From a bacterium (GTDB taxonomy: Bacteria; Vulcanimicrobiota; Vulcanimicrobiia; Vulcanimicrobiales; Vulcanimicrobiaceae): DNA of 44,661 bases. The notes beneath the pieces were generated by a model. That model did no database searches, was not told where the DNA came from, and was given only the letters and a program-made list of their open reading frames with translations. Positions 30,747 to 38,174 of this stretch are shown here, in pieces. The first letter of the stretch is position 1, and each line of letters starts with the position of its first letter. Position numbers and translations under genes: made by a program. The stretch is taken from the NCBI GenBank assembly GCA_021794175.1, contig JAJYRI010000011.1, forward strand, positions 1 through 44,661, in the 5' to 3' direction.

Positions 30747-30916
30747 ACGCCTTTGTTTGCAGCCAACCGGCTTTTTCAGCGTTCGGTCGCGCGTGACCCC
30801 GTCTCTCGCGTCCTCAAAGAGGCCCAAGCTCCGAATTGCATCGCCGGGCGGCGCTCCACAAGCAGGGCAAGCGGCATTCTGGAGTAAAAAGGCCTGTCCA
30901 TGTGGGGAATACCCGC

Positions 30917-30946
30917 TCAGGAGTCATCGTGTCAGGAGTCATCGTG
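30917..30946 (+). repeat. perfect 15-bp tandem duplication carrying ribosome site and start codon
   Basis: TCAGGAGTCATCGTG occurs twice back to back (30917-30931 and 30932-30946). Each copy holds AGGAG and a GTG 5 nt later, so the secreted-protein gene has two equally placed starts, at 30929 and 30944. The first copy overlaps the IS1380 target duplication (30915-30918). Confidence 0.75.
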
Positions 30947-31819
30947 CAATTATTCTATCGCATTACATTAGCGGCTGCGTTCGGGGTTGGCCTCGTGGTA
31001 GCTGCGAACCCAATATACGCCGCATCGCTTCCATCGGGCTCAGCGGTTTACTCGGAGGCACTCAACGCGATGCGCTCGCAGTCGCTTCCACCGGTCATCG
31101 ATTATCGAACCACGGTCCGCGATCGTGGGCTAACACTCACTATCCAATGTGCCATAAAGCCTCCTTATCAATTTGAATCGACCAGCATCGGAACGGGCCC
31201 CGGCGGCGTACATCCCCCGCGAACCTGGGACGTGCATTATGTTACGTCAAGTGGATTCGGGCACGCATCGCTGGAATCGAATCAATCTACTGTTCAAAAC
31301 TGTACGCCGTTTCCGGTCGCTCCTGTGATGCGCGCTTTCGCCCATCTCGCCCCAACGGCGGCGCTTACGCCAGCCCCGTCTGCGCCGACGAGCCCGCTCG
31401 ATATGATGAAATCGATCGTGACGGTCCGTGCCTTTTATAGCCGATCCTATCGCATCAAGGATCTGGGCGTCGTTGCACTCGACGGGCATCCATCGTATCA
31501 CCTGCAGTTTACTGCGCGAGGCGGCAACGAATCGATGCATCCCATCACCGATATGTATGTCGATACCACGACGCACCTCGTTCGCGCCGTCGTCCTCGGC
31601 GGCGGCCAACGCGGATTCTTCGAGGGCGGCGGTGGATTCGGACGCTTCACGTTCGGGCGCGTCGGCCCATACTGGCTCGTGAAAAGCATCCACGCCGAAG
31701 GGAGCGGACATTTTCTTTTCCTGCACGGCGGCGGGGCGATCGATATGACGCTCCATCACTTCTCTTTTCCGAGTGCGGCCACTGCCTCGCCTGTTCCGAG
31801 CGCGACGCCTTCGTCGTAA
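30944..31819 (+). CDS. secreted protein of unknown function
   Basis: About 291 residues. Start GTG 30944 follows AGGAG; an in-frame GTG at 30929 has the same AGGAG because a 15-bp unit is duplicated. A signal peptide (LFYRITLAAAFGVGLVVAANPIYAAS) is followed by a region with two Cys (TIQCAIKPP; VQNCTPF), a Pro/Ala/Ser linker (AALTPAPSAPTSPLDMM) and a C-terminal beta-rich part with Gly/His-rich LGGGQRGFFEGGGGFGRFTFGRVG. The SIVTVRAFYSRSYRIKDLGVVALDGHPSYHLQFTA segment resembles outer-membrane lipoprotein-sorting-like folds; I cannot name the family. Its native promoter was probably separated by IS1380 copy B, whose end lies 30 nt upstream. Confidence 0.75.
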   Translation: MQLFYRITLAAAFGVGLVVAANPIYAASLPSGSAVYSEALNAMRSQSLPPVIDYRTTVRDRGLTLTIQCAIKPPYQFESTSIGTGPGGVHPPRTWDVHYVTSSGFGHASLESNQSTVQNCTPFPVAPVMRAFAHLAPTAALTPAPSAPTSPLDMMKSIVTVRAFYSRSYRIKDLGVVALDGHPSYHLQFTARGGNESMHPITDMYVDTTTHLVRAVVLGGGQRGFFEGGGGFGRFTFGRVGPYWLVKSIHAEGSGHFLFLHGGGAIDMTLHHFSFPSAATASPVPSATPSS

Positions 31820-32008
31820 AAGCGGTAGAGCGCCGGATAATTGCTGCGGCCGCGTATGCTCCGATAGCGAGGGATCCCCCGTATGTCGGTGACGGTATAA
31901 AAATCCCCACTTCCGACGGTGTAAAAATCCCCACCCAATAACGAACAGAACCCTCCAATCTGCCTGCAAGCCGAGAGGAGGGCCATTCCAATCGTAAGGG
32001 GATTATGG

Positions 32009-33169
32009 ATGCAAGTAAAGATCCAAGATGCACAAGGCGTGCCGCTGACGCGGGTTGCGGCGAACCTGGGCATCGACCGGAAGACGGCGCGGAAGCTCCG
32101 GGATGCCGCCGCCGAGCCCACCGTCACGCTACGGCGACGGCGCTCGCGGCTGGAGGAGCACGCTGACTGGATGCGCGAGCGTCTCGCGGCCGGCGTGCCG
32201 GCGGCCCAGCTCGCGCGCGATCTCAAACGCCGCGGCCTCGACGTGCCCTACCCAACCGTGCGCGACTTCGCTCGCGGCCTGCGACCGGCGAAAGATCCGG
32301 TCTCCGAGGAAATCCGCTTCGCAACGCCGCCGGCGAAGCAAGCGCAGTGCGACTGGAGCACGCTGGGTCGCGTTCTCGATGGCGGGGTGGCGCTGCCGCT
32401 GCACGTCTTCGTGATGGTATTGGGGTACTCGGGTAAAATGTTCGCCGCATTCGCGACGAGCATGGACGAGTTGACGCTGCAGCGGTTGCACGTCGCGGCG
32501 TTCCGCTTCTTCGGAGGCGTGCCCCTTGACGTACTGTACGACAACATGCGAACGGTGACGATCGGCCGCGACGAGCACTTCCGCCCTATTCTGCAGCCGG
32601 AGTTTGCCGATTTCTCGGCGCTCTACGGCTTTACGGTCAAATGCGCGCGGCCATTTAGCCCGAAGACCAAAGGCAAGGTGGAGCGCGCGATCGGGTTCCT
32701 CCAGACGTCGTTTCTCCCGGGGCGCGCGTTCACGAGTGGTCTTGCCGATGCGCAACGCCAACTTGACGACTGGGTCGTCGAAGCCAACGGTCGCGTGCAT
32801 CGCACGCATGGCGAGGTCGTTGACGAGCGCTTCGCACGTGAGGGCCCGCTGCTCACGCCGTTGCGCCCGGGATTGACGATCGTCGGCGTGCGCGAGACGC
32901 GCCGCGTGAACGCCGAAGGGTTCATCGAATATCGTGCAAGCCGCTATCAGGTTCCGCCTGGGAACCGCGGCCGCACGGTCGTGATTTGCGACGACGGGGA
33001 GCGCGTGCGCATCTACGCCGCCGACACGCTATTGTGCGAACATCCTACCGCTGCCGGAAAAGGCCAGACGCTGCGAATCGGCACACTGGCACCATCGCTC
33101 CAACGCGCACTGGAAACGCTCGTCGTCGAACATCGCCCGCTCTCGGTCTATGACGAGGTGAGCCGATGA
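32009..33169 (+). CDS. istA: IS21 transposase IstA
   Basis: 386 residues from ATG 32009. An N-terminal HTH (GVPLTRVAANLGIDRKTARKLRD) and a second one (AQLARDLKRRGLDVPYPTVRDFARGL) bind the ends. The DDE core shows PPAKQAQCDWSTLGR (D), GVPLDVLYDNMRTVTI (D) and SPKTKGKVERAIGFLQTSF (E). The C-terminal domain ends LVVEHRPLSVYDEVSR. Overlaps istB by ATGA, the normal IS21 arrangement. Probably active. Confidence 0.95.
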   Translation: MQVKIQDAQGVPLTRVAANLGIDRKTARKLRDAAAEPTVTLRRRRSRLEEHADWMRERLAAGVPAAQLARDLKRRGLDVPYPTVRDFARGLRPAKDPVSEEIRFATPPAKQAQCDWSTLGRVLDGGVALPLHVFVMVLGYSGKMFAAFATSMDELTLQRLHVAAFRFFGGVPLDVLYDNMRTVTIGRDEHFRPILQPEFADFSALYGFTVKCARPFSPKTKGKVERAIGFLQTSFLPGRAFTSGLADAQRQLDDWVVEANGRVHRTHGEVVDERFAREGPLLTPLRPGLTIVGVRETRRVNAEGFIEYRASRYQVPPGNRGRTVVICDDGERVRIYAADTLLCEHPTAAGKGQTLRIGTLAPSLQRALETLVVEHRPLSVYDEVSR

Positions 33170-33945
33170 GTCAGCTCATCTACGAACGCATGCGCGATGC
33201 GTTCGAACAGCTCAACATGCCCCGAGCGCTTGAAAATGTCGACGCATTGCTCGACCGCGTCGGCAACAATGAACTTTCGGTCGTGGAGTTGTTAGACCAG
33301 CTCCTTGGCGCGGAACTCAGTGCACGGCGTGAACGCAGCATCACGATGCGCCTAAAACTCGCTGGTCTGCCGGGTATTAAGACCATCGACCAGTTCGATT
33401 TCGGCTTCCAGCCTTCGCTTGACGAAGGCAAGGTGCGCGATCTGCACACGCTGCGCTTCTTGAGTAACGGGCAGAACGTGATCTTTCTCGGGCCACCCGG
33501 CTGCGGCAAAACGCATCTGAGCACGAGTCTCGGACACGCCGCGATCACCGCCGGTGAGATGGTGCATTTCACGACCGCACGAGAGCTCTTCGCAAAACTC
33601 CGCTCCAGCTCGGGGTTGCATTTCAAACGGCTCACGGCCAATCGCGCAAAATTGCTCATTATCGACGAGATCGGCTACGAGCCGCTCGATCACGAGGCCG
33701 CACGGAACTTCTTCCGGCTCGTGTGCGAGCGGTACGAGCGCGGTTCCATCGTTCTGACGAGCAACAAGCGTTTCAGTGAATGGGGCGAGCTCATCGGCGA
33801 CGACACGCTCGCCGGCGCAATCCTCGATCGCTTGCTGCACCATGCAACAACGTTTGCGATCAACGGGCCGAGCTACCGCCTCAAGGAAAAACGCCGCGTG
33901 GGATTCCTCGACGACGGCGATCGGAAGGGAGGGGAGCTGAGATAA
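33166..33945 (+). CDS. istB: IS21 helper ATPase IstB
   Basis: 259 residues, AAA+ ATPase of the DnaC/IstB type. Walker A is GPPGCGKTHL, Walker B LLIIDEIGYEPLDHEA, sensor region SIVLTSNKRFSEWGELIGDDTLA. The C-terminal RLLHHATTFAINGPSYRLKEKR is characteristic. It assists IstA in choosing the target DNA and assembling the transposition complex. Intact, unlike the copy at 28189. Confidence 0.95.
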   Translation: MSQLIYERMRDAFEQLNMPRALENVDALLDRVGNNELSVVELLDQLLGAELSARRERSITMRLKLAGLPGIKTIDQFDFGFQPSLDEGKVRDLHTLRFLSNGQNVIFLGPPGCGKTHLSTSLGHAAITAGEMVHFTTARELFAKLRSSSGLHFKRLTANRAKLLIIDEIGYEPLDHEAARNFFRLVCERYERGSIVLTSNKRFSEWGELIGDDTLAGAILDRLLHHATTFAINGPSYRLKEKRRVGFLDDGDRKGGELR

Positions 33946-34039
33946 CCCGCCAATCGGCGGACTTGGGTGGGGAAAATTACACCGCCCAAAACGGGGAATC
34001 TTACGCCGTCACTGACACCGTAGTCTTTTGTGGATATCG

Positions 34040-34843
34040 CTAATACGGGAACGCCCCGGTCGCTCCCGAGACTTCAACCGGGCCGACGGGGAGCATCGCT
34101 TTCACGATCGCTCCACTCTTGGTTTTAAACAATAAAATTGCGTTGAGAACGTTGGTTTGGGAGACTTGCGTCTGCGCGTTGCGCCACTGCGATGCCGTTA
34201 TCTGCGGGAACGCATTCGTCGTCCCGGCGATGAGAACGCCGCCGTATGGGAAATGATATGTCGTGGTCGTGTCGGTAGCGAGGCCGAGTGCGGCGCAGGG
34301 GTCGAACGGGTCGCCGCTGTTCGGCGGTTCGGTGACGTAGAGATCGCTCGTCGTCGCTTGGGTAACCGATCCCGATTCGAACGAGTAGTAGGGCTGATAG
34401 CGCAGCCCGCAGCCGAGGTCGAGCTCGCCGTACACATAGACGGGAATCGATGCGCTCTCGCTGCCGGAATGTGCGACGACCGTTACTGCCCCCGTTCCCA
34501 TCACTTGCGCGACCGGCGGGGCGATCATCACAAAGGTTCCATTTGGAGGCGGCGTCGGCGAACCGTATACGAAAGTCGGATCCGTATTGCCGAGTACCGC
34601 GGCGCTCCCCGACGACACGCTCCACTCTACGGGCAACCCCGGTCCACCGGTCGTATCGAGCGTGGCGATATTGCTGCTGAACGTCAGAAAGGTTGCGGGA
34701 AGTAAAATGACGTTTTGCGCTGGTCGACCGTCGACGGTAATTGCCAGCGGTGCCGATGGAGCTGCCGGATTTGAAGCGGTTCCTCCGCAGGCGACGCCGA
34801 ACGCACAGAGGAGTAGCGATACAAAAAGCATGCGAGTAAGCAT
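34040..34843 (-). CDS. probable lipoprotein, unknown function
   Basis: Start ATG 34843 chosen because it gives a signal peptide of normal length (MLTRMLFVSLLLCAFGVAC); an ATG at 34855 adds four residues. Cys after FGVA is the candidate lipidation site. The mature protein has Ig/beta-sandwich-like features: AITVDGRPAQNVILLPATFLTFSSNIATLDTTG, LPVEWSVSSGSAAVLGN, VTVVAHSGSESASIPVYVYG, and a Cys pair (LGCGLRYQPYY; DPCAALGLA). No enzyme motif. Role probably structural or binding in the envelope. Confidence 0.72.
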   Translation of the reverse strand: MLTRMLFVSLLLCAFGVACGGTASNPAAPSAPLAITVDGRPAQNVILLPATFLTFSSNIATLDTTGGPGLPVEWSVSSGSAAVLGNTDPTFVYGSPTPPPNGTFVMIAPPVAQVMGTGAVTVVAHSGSESASIPVYVYGELDLGCGLRYQPYYSFESGSVTQATTSDLYVTEPPNSGDPFDPCAALGLATDTTTTYHFPYGGVLIAGTTNAFPQITASQWRNAQTQVSQTNVLNAILLFKTKSGAIVKAMLPVGPVEVSGATGAFPY

Positions 34844-34877
34844 GTCCGCTGCCATTCGTGTTTACCCAGTTGGCAAC

Positions 34878-35618
34878 CTACATATCTAAGCCGCCGTTGA
34901 CGCTGTAGACGGCGCCGGTAATGTAGCTCGATTCGTCGTCGAGCAAAAACTCGACGACACGTGCAACTTCATCGGGTTGGCCGAGCCGGCGTTGCGGAAT
35001 CTTCTCGATCACTTTCGCGAGCGCGGCTTCGGGAATCGCGGCGACCATCTCGGTTTCGATGAAACCGGGGGCGACGCAATTGACGGTGATGCCGCGCTGC
35101 GACATCTCCAGCGCGAGGCTCTTGCTAAAGCCGAAGAGCCCGGCTTTCGAAGCTGCATAATTCGCCTGTCCGACGTTGCCGGTCTCGCCGATCACCGAGC
35201 TGATATTTACGATACGTCCGAAGCCGCGTTCGATCATGTGCTCGAGCACGGCTTTCGTCATGCAGAACGCACCGTACAGATTGACGTTGAGCACCGCCTG
35301 CCAATCTTCGTGCGTCATTTTCCGCATCGTCTTATCTACGGTGATGCCGGCGTTGTTGATGAGGTAATCGACGTGTCCGTACTTCGCGAGGACCTCTTCG
35401 ACAACGCGCGTGCAATCGGCCGGGTCGTCGACGCGCCCCTGCACGACCACGATGCTCGCGCCGTCGGAGACGAGCTCGCTCTGCAATCGCTCCGCGGTCT
35501 CGCGCCCCTTACTAAAGCCGGCAGCGACGGTGATGCCGTTGCGCGCGAGTCGGCGCGTGATCGCCGCGCCGATGCCGCGCGCGCCGCCGGTAACCAAAGC
35601 AACCCGAGGATTCGACAC
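34878..35618 (-). CDS. acetoacetyl-CoA reductase-like SDR (second PhaB/FabG)
   Basis: 246 residues from GTG 35618, behind GGAGGT 9 nt upstream; a longer open frame to 35720 has no support. Motifs: VALVTGGARGIGAAI, YLINNAGITVDKTMRKMTHEDW, and NISSVIGETGNVGQANYAASKAG (Ser, Tyr, Lys). The KTMRKMTHEDW loop is close to PhaB and the ending ITGAVYSVNGGLDM is standard. It resembles the 18644 gene in motifs but is clearly diverged. It may supply (R)-hydroxyacyl-CoA or serve fatty-acid synthesis as FabG. Confidence 0.88.
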   Translation of the reverse strand: MSNPRVALVTGGARGIGAAITRRLARNGITVAAGFSKGRETAERLQSELVSDGASIVVVQGRVDDPADCTRVVEEVLAKYGHVDYLINNAGITVDKTMRKMTHEDWQAVLNVNLYGAFCMTKAVLEHMIERGFGRIVNISSVIGETGNVGQANYAASKAGLFGFSKSLALEMSQRGITVNCVAPGFIETEMVAAIPEAALAKVIEKIPQRRLGQPDEVARVVEFLLDDESSYITGAVYSVNGGLDM

Positions 35619-35764
35619 CAATCTACCTCCGAAGCGATGAAGTGCGTGCCTGCTGGTTAGCCGCGTCCCCGACGAATCATGCGCGGCAAACCAAGCGCGG
35701 GGTTGGCGGATGCTCTTCACAACTTCTTCTCATCGGATGCACGCAGCGGCGGTACCATCGCTGC

Positions 35765-36847
35765 ATGGAAGCAGCGGCCGCACACCTTTACGATGACGCC
35801 CCTCGTGTGATCATTTGGGAGATGACGCGCGCCTGCGCGCTCGCCTGCCGCCACTGTCGAGCCGAGGCGATCCCGCACCGAAATCCCGAAGAGCTCAGCA
35901 CGACCGAGGCGTTCGCCTTGGTCGATTCGATCGCGCGCTGCGGGAACCCGATCGTCGTCTTCACCGGCGGCGATCCGCTGATGCGCGACGACATTTATAA
36001 AATTATCGAGCATGCCACCGAGCGCGGCTTGCGGATCGCCGTTTCGCCGAGTGCGACCGGGCGGCTTCGCGATAGTTCGCTGCTCGAGCTTGCCCGTGCC
36101 GGCTGCGAGCGCATCAGCCTGAGCCTCGACGCCGCCGACGCCGAGATTCACGACAACTTCCGCGGTGTGAAGGGGTCGTTCGAGCGGACGCTGGCGGGTT
36201 ATCGCTCCGCGCGCGAACACGGGATCTCGGTGCAGATCAACACGACGATCGCCCGCTTCAACCATCTCGATGTCGATCGCATCGCCGAGATGCTCGCCGA
36301 GCTCGACATCGCGCTATGGAGCGTCTTCTTCCTCGTTCCGACGGGGCGCGCGGAGCTCTCCGAAGTGCTCGATGCCGCCGAGACCGAGGAAGTCTTCCGG
36401 AAACTCTATCGCCTCGAATCGCGGCTTCCCTTCGGCATTAAAACGACCGAGGCGCCGCATTACCGTCGCTATCGCGCGCAACGCATCGCCTCGATGCCGC
36501 CGCGCGAACGCCCCGCGACGATCGAGCCGCCCTGGCAGCGCGTCCCTGCCGTCGGCGACGGGAAAGGCTTCGTTTTCATCTCGCACATCGGCGAGATCTC
36601 GCCGAGCGGATTTCTGCCCTACGTCTGCGGCAACGTGCGCGATGCCGATTTGCTCGACGTCTATCGCAATCACCCGGTCATGCAGCGTTTGCGTCGCCCC
36701 GAAACCTTCGGCGGAAAATGCGGTGTCTGCGAATTTCGCGAGCTCTGCGGCGGATCGCGATCGCGCGCCTACACGATGACCGGCGATGCATTCGCCGCCG
36801 AGCCGAGTTGCATGCACAAACCCATCGCGATCGCCGAAGCCGTCTGA
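35765..36847 (+). CDS. radical SAM/SPASM-domain protein (TIGR04053-like)
   Basis: 360 residues from ATG 35765. The radical SAM cluster motif CxxxCxxC is C24-ALA-C28-RH-C31 (MTRACALACRHCRAEA). VVFTGGDPLMRDDIY is the SAM-binding GGE-like motif. The C-terminal GGKCGVCEFRELCGGSRSRAYTMTGD...PSC holds a SPASM/twitch-type set of cysteines for auxiliary Fe-S binding, with FISHIGEISPSGFLPYVCGN before it. The overall pattern matches proteins once grouped near heme d1 and peptide-modifying enzymes. No peptide substrate gene is adjacent. Divergent from the phaB-like gene. Confidence 0.88.
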   Translation: MEAAAAHLYDDAPRVIIWEMTRACALACRHCRAEAIPHRNPEELSTTEAFALVDSIARCGNPIVVFTGGDPLMRDDIYKIIEHATERGLRIAVSPSATGRLRDSSLLELARAGCERISLSLDAADAEIHDNFRGVKGSFERTLAGYRSAREHGISVQINTTIARFNHLDVDRIAEMLAELDIALWSVFFLVPTGRAELSEVLDAAETEEVFRKLYRLESRLPFGIKTTEAPHYRRYRAQRIASMPPRERPATIEPPWQRVPAVGDGKGFVFISHIGEISPSGFLPYVCGNVRDADLLDVYRNHPVMQRLRRPETFGGKCGVCEFRELCGGSRSRAYTMTGDAFAAEPSCMHKPIAIAEAV

Positions 36848-36855
36848 GACGCGGG

Positions 36856-37716
36856 TTAGTGTTTCAGCGCGGCGGCGATCAGGCGATCGCGCAGTCGCAT
36901 CGGCAAGAGCGCGACGATCGATTGAATGCGCGCTTGCCTGCCGATGACGTAACGCTCGCGGGGTTGCGGGGTGTGCAACGCGGTGATGACGGCATCGGCG
37001 ACGACCGATGGGTGCAGGGCGTGTCGTTCCTCGGTTTTGGTCTGCGCGAGCATCGCATGGATCTCTTTCCCGTACTGTGCGAGGGCCTCGGCGGGAAGCT
37101 GCTCGATCGCTTGCTCGGCACCGGCACGCCCTTTCGCCCAGATCGGCGTCTTTACGGCGGCGAATTCGAAGAGCGAGACGGCGACGCCGTGCGGGCGCAA
37201 CTCCTGACGTAACGCATCGACGAGCACGGCGAGCGCCGCTTTCGAGGCGCCGTAAGGGCCGACCAGCGGAACGCCCATGCGCCCGGCGATCGAGCCGATA
37301 AAGAATGCGCGACCGCGGCTTGCACGCAACTGCGGTAGCACGAGTTGCGTCACGGCGATCGGCGCAAAAGTATTGATTTCGAATTGTTCGACCAAGCGAT
37401 CGACCGGAAGATACTCCAGCGGTCCGCCGACCGCGATACCGGCGTTGTTGATGACGGCGCAGAGCGGGAGCGCGCACTGGGCGACGCTCTGCGCCGCACG
37501 CACGCGGTCGGCGGCGATCGTGACGTCGAGCGAGATGGGGCGTAGATTCGGGTGCTCGTCGACGAGTCGCTCGCGGTCGCTCTCTTTGCGAACGCCGGCG
37601 AAGACCAGGTAGCCCTCCGCGGCGAGCCGGAGCGCGAGCGCGTGCCCGATGCCGCTCGAAGCACCGGTGAGCAGAATCGCTCCGCGCGTCGCCTCGCTTA
37701 CGACTTCGGTTTCCAA
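36856..37716 (-). CDS. short-chain dehydrogenase/reductase
   Basis: Rossmann motif ILLTGASSGIGHALALRLAAEGY at the N-terminus, then AVINNAGIAVGGPLEYLPVDRLVEQFEIN and the catalytic FFIGSIAGRMGVPLVGPYGASKAAL (Ser, Tyr, Lys). C-terminal part includes ARIQSIVALLPMRLRDRLIAAAL. The start is unclear: TTG 37716 overlaps the upstream DUF1761-like gene by 19 nt and no good ribosome site is seen. Member of the classical SDR family near DltE/retinol-dehydrogenase-like types; substrate unknown. Probably co-transcribed with the gene before it. Confidence 0.87.
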   Translation of the reverse strand: METEVVSEATRGAILLTGASSGIGHALALRLAAEGYLVFAGVRKESDRERLVDEHPNLRPISLDVTIAADRVRAAQSVAQCALPLCAVINNAGIAVGGPLEYLPVDRLVEQFEINTFAPIAVTQLVLPQLRASRGRAFFIGSIAGRMGVPLVGPYGASKAALAVLVDALRQELRPHGVAVSLFEFAAVKTPIWAKGRAGAEQAIEQLPAEALAQYGKEIHAMLAQTKTEERHALHPSVVADAVITALHTPQPRERYVIGRQARIQSIVALLPMRLRDRLIAAALKH

Positions 37717-38096
37717 GCGCCGAGAATCGCGCCCTGAATCGCCATGCCGATCGCGACGAATCCGACGTTGATCCAACCTAAAGTGGCGCCGCGCATTTCA
37801 AAGGCGTACGTCATCCAGGTCATCGATCCGAAGATCAAGAGCCCGAGCGAGAGCCCGATGAAGGCGCCGCGCCCGGCGCTATAATCGCCGCGCCACGAGA
37901 GCACGCGCGCGACCGCGTAAGCGAGAAAGAACGACATAATGACCGCGACGATATAGGCGTATGCGCTCGTCGAGGTTTGCGGTGCTTGTGCCCCCAAGGC
38001 GTCGCGCCAAGCTGGGCCGAGAACGTTGTACCAGAGGCCTCCGAAGAGGAAGAAGATCACGGTTGCGACCAAGATCGCGGGCCAATTAACACGCAT
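37698..38096 (-). CDS. DUF1761-like small membrane protein
   Basis: 132 residues from ATG 38096, with AAGGAG 7 nt upstream. Four hydrophobic segments: NWPAILVATVIFFLFGGLWY, YAYIVAVIMSFFLAYAVARVL, FIGLSLGLLIFGSMTWMTYAF and INVGFVAIGMAIQGAILGAW. The NWPAI start and GGLWYNVLG loop followed by four helices fit DUF1761. Function unknown. The ribosome site is inside a hairpin (38095-38126). Overlaps the SDR gene. Confidence 0.8.
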   Translation of the reverse strand: MRVNWPAILVATVIFFLFGGLWYNVLGPAWRDALGAQAPQTSTSAYAYIVAVIMSFFLAYAVARVLSWRGDYSAGRGAFIGLSLGLLIFGSMTWMTYAFEMRGATLGWINVGFVAIGMAIQGAILGAWKPKS

Positions 38097-38126
38097 GGGA
38101 GGGCTCCTTGACAGGAGTCCTCCCAT
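38095..38126 (-). promoter_or_regulatory. hairpin enclosing ribosome site and start of DUF1761-like gene
   Basis: On the minus strand ATGGGAGG and CCTCCCAT (38119-38126 and 38095-38102) pair, with an inner CTCCT/AGGAG helix around a GTCA loop. The inner right arm is the AAGGAG ribosome site and the outer arm reaches the ATG at 38096, so the folded RNA would hide both. It could instead be a weak terminator after pnp, but no T-run follows on that strand. Confidence 0.5.
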
Positions 38127-38174
38127 TTTCCTCTACGCCGCTCGATTCAAGCGACGTCGAAGCGTCGGTACGTG

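Larger units (their letters stand above)
28028..30914 (+). mobile_element. IS1380-like element, copy B, interrupted by IS21 and IS30
   Basis: Only the ends of this copy survive: 28028-28115 (matches 22774-22861 of copy A) and 29396-29523 plus 30749-30914 (matches 24102-24395, exactly 294 nt in total). The transposase gene is gone. The outer flanks GCTC (28024-28027) and GCTC (30915-30918) form a 4-bp target duplication, the size expected for IS1380 elements. Same orientation as copy A, so the peptide operon lies between two direct copies. Confidence 0.82.
31884..34017 (+). mobile_element. intact IS21-family element (2,134 bp) with 5-bp target duplication
   Basis: Left end TGTCGGTGACGG (31884) and right end CCGTCACTGACA (ending 34017) are inverted. 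The flanks CCGTA (31879-31883) and CCGTA (34018-34022) are a 5-bp target duplication. The left end has two direct copies of GACGGTRTAAAAATCCCCAC (31891-31910 and 31915-31934), the multiple transposase-binding repeats usual for IS21. It carries intact istA and istB and lies 17 nt after the stop of the lipoprotein gene at 34040. Confidence 0.95.

Noticed and set aside
31884-31934. Direct repeats that might suggest a CRISPR array
   Set aside because: Only two copies with 4-nt spacing at an IS21 end; these are transposase-binding repeats. No CRISPR array was seen anywhere in the window.
35619-35720. N-terminal extension of the second phaB-like gene
   Set aside because: A strong ribosome site sits before GTG 35618 and SDR proteins of this type begin just before the Rossmann motif.
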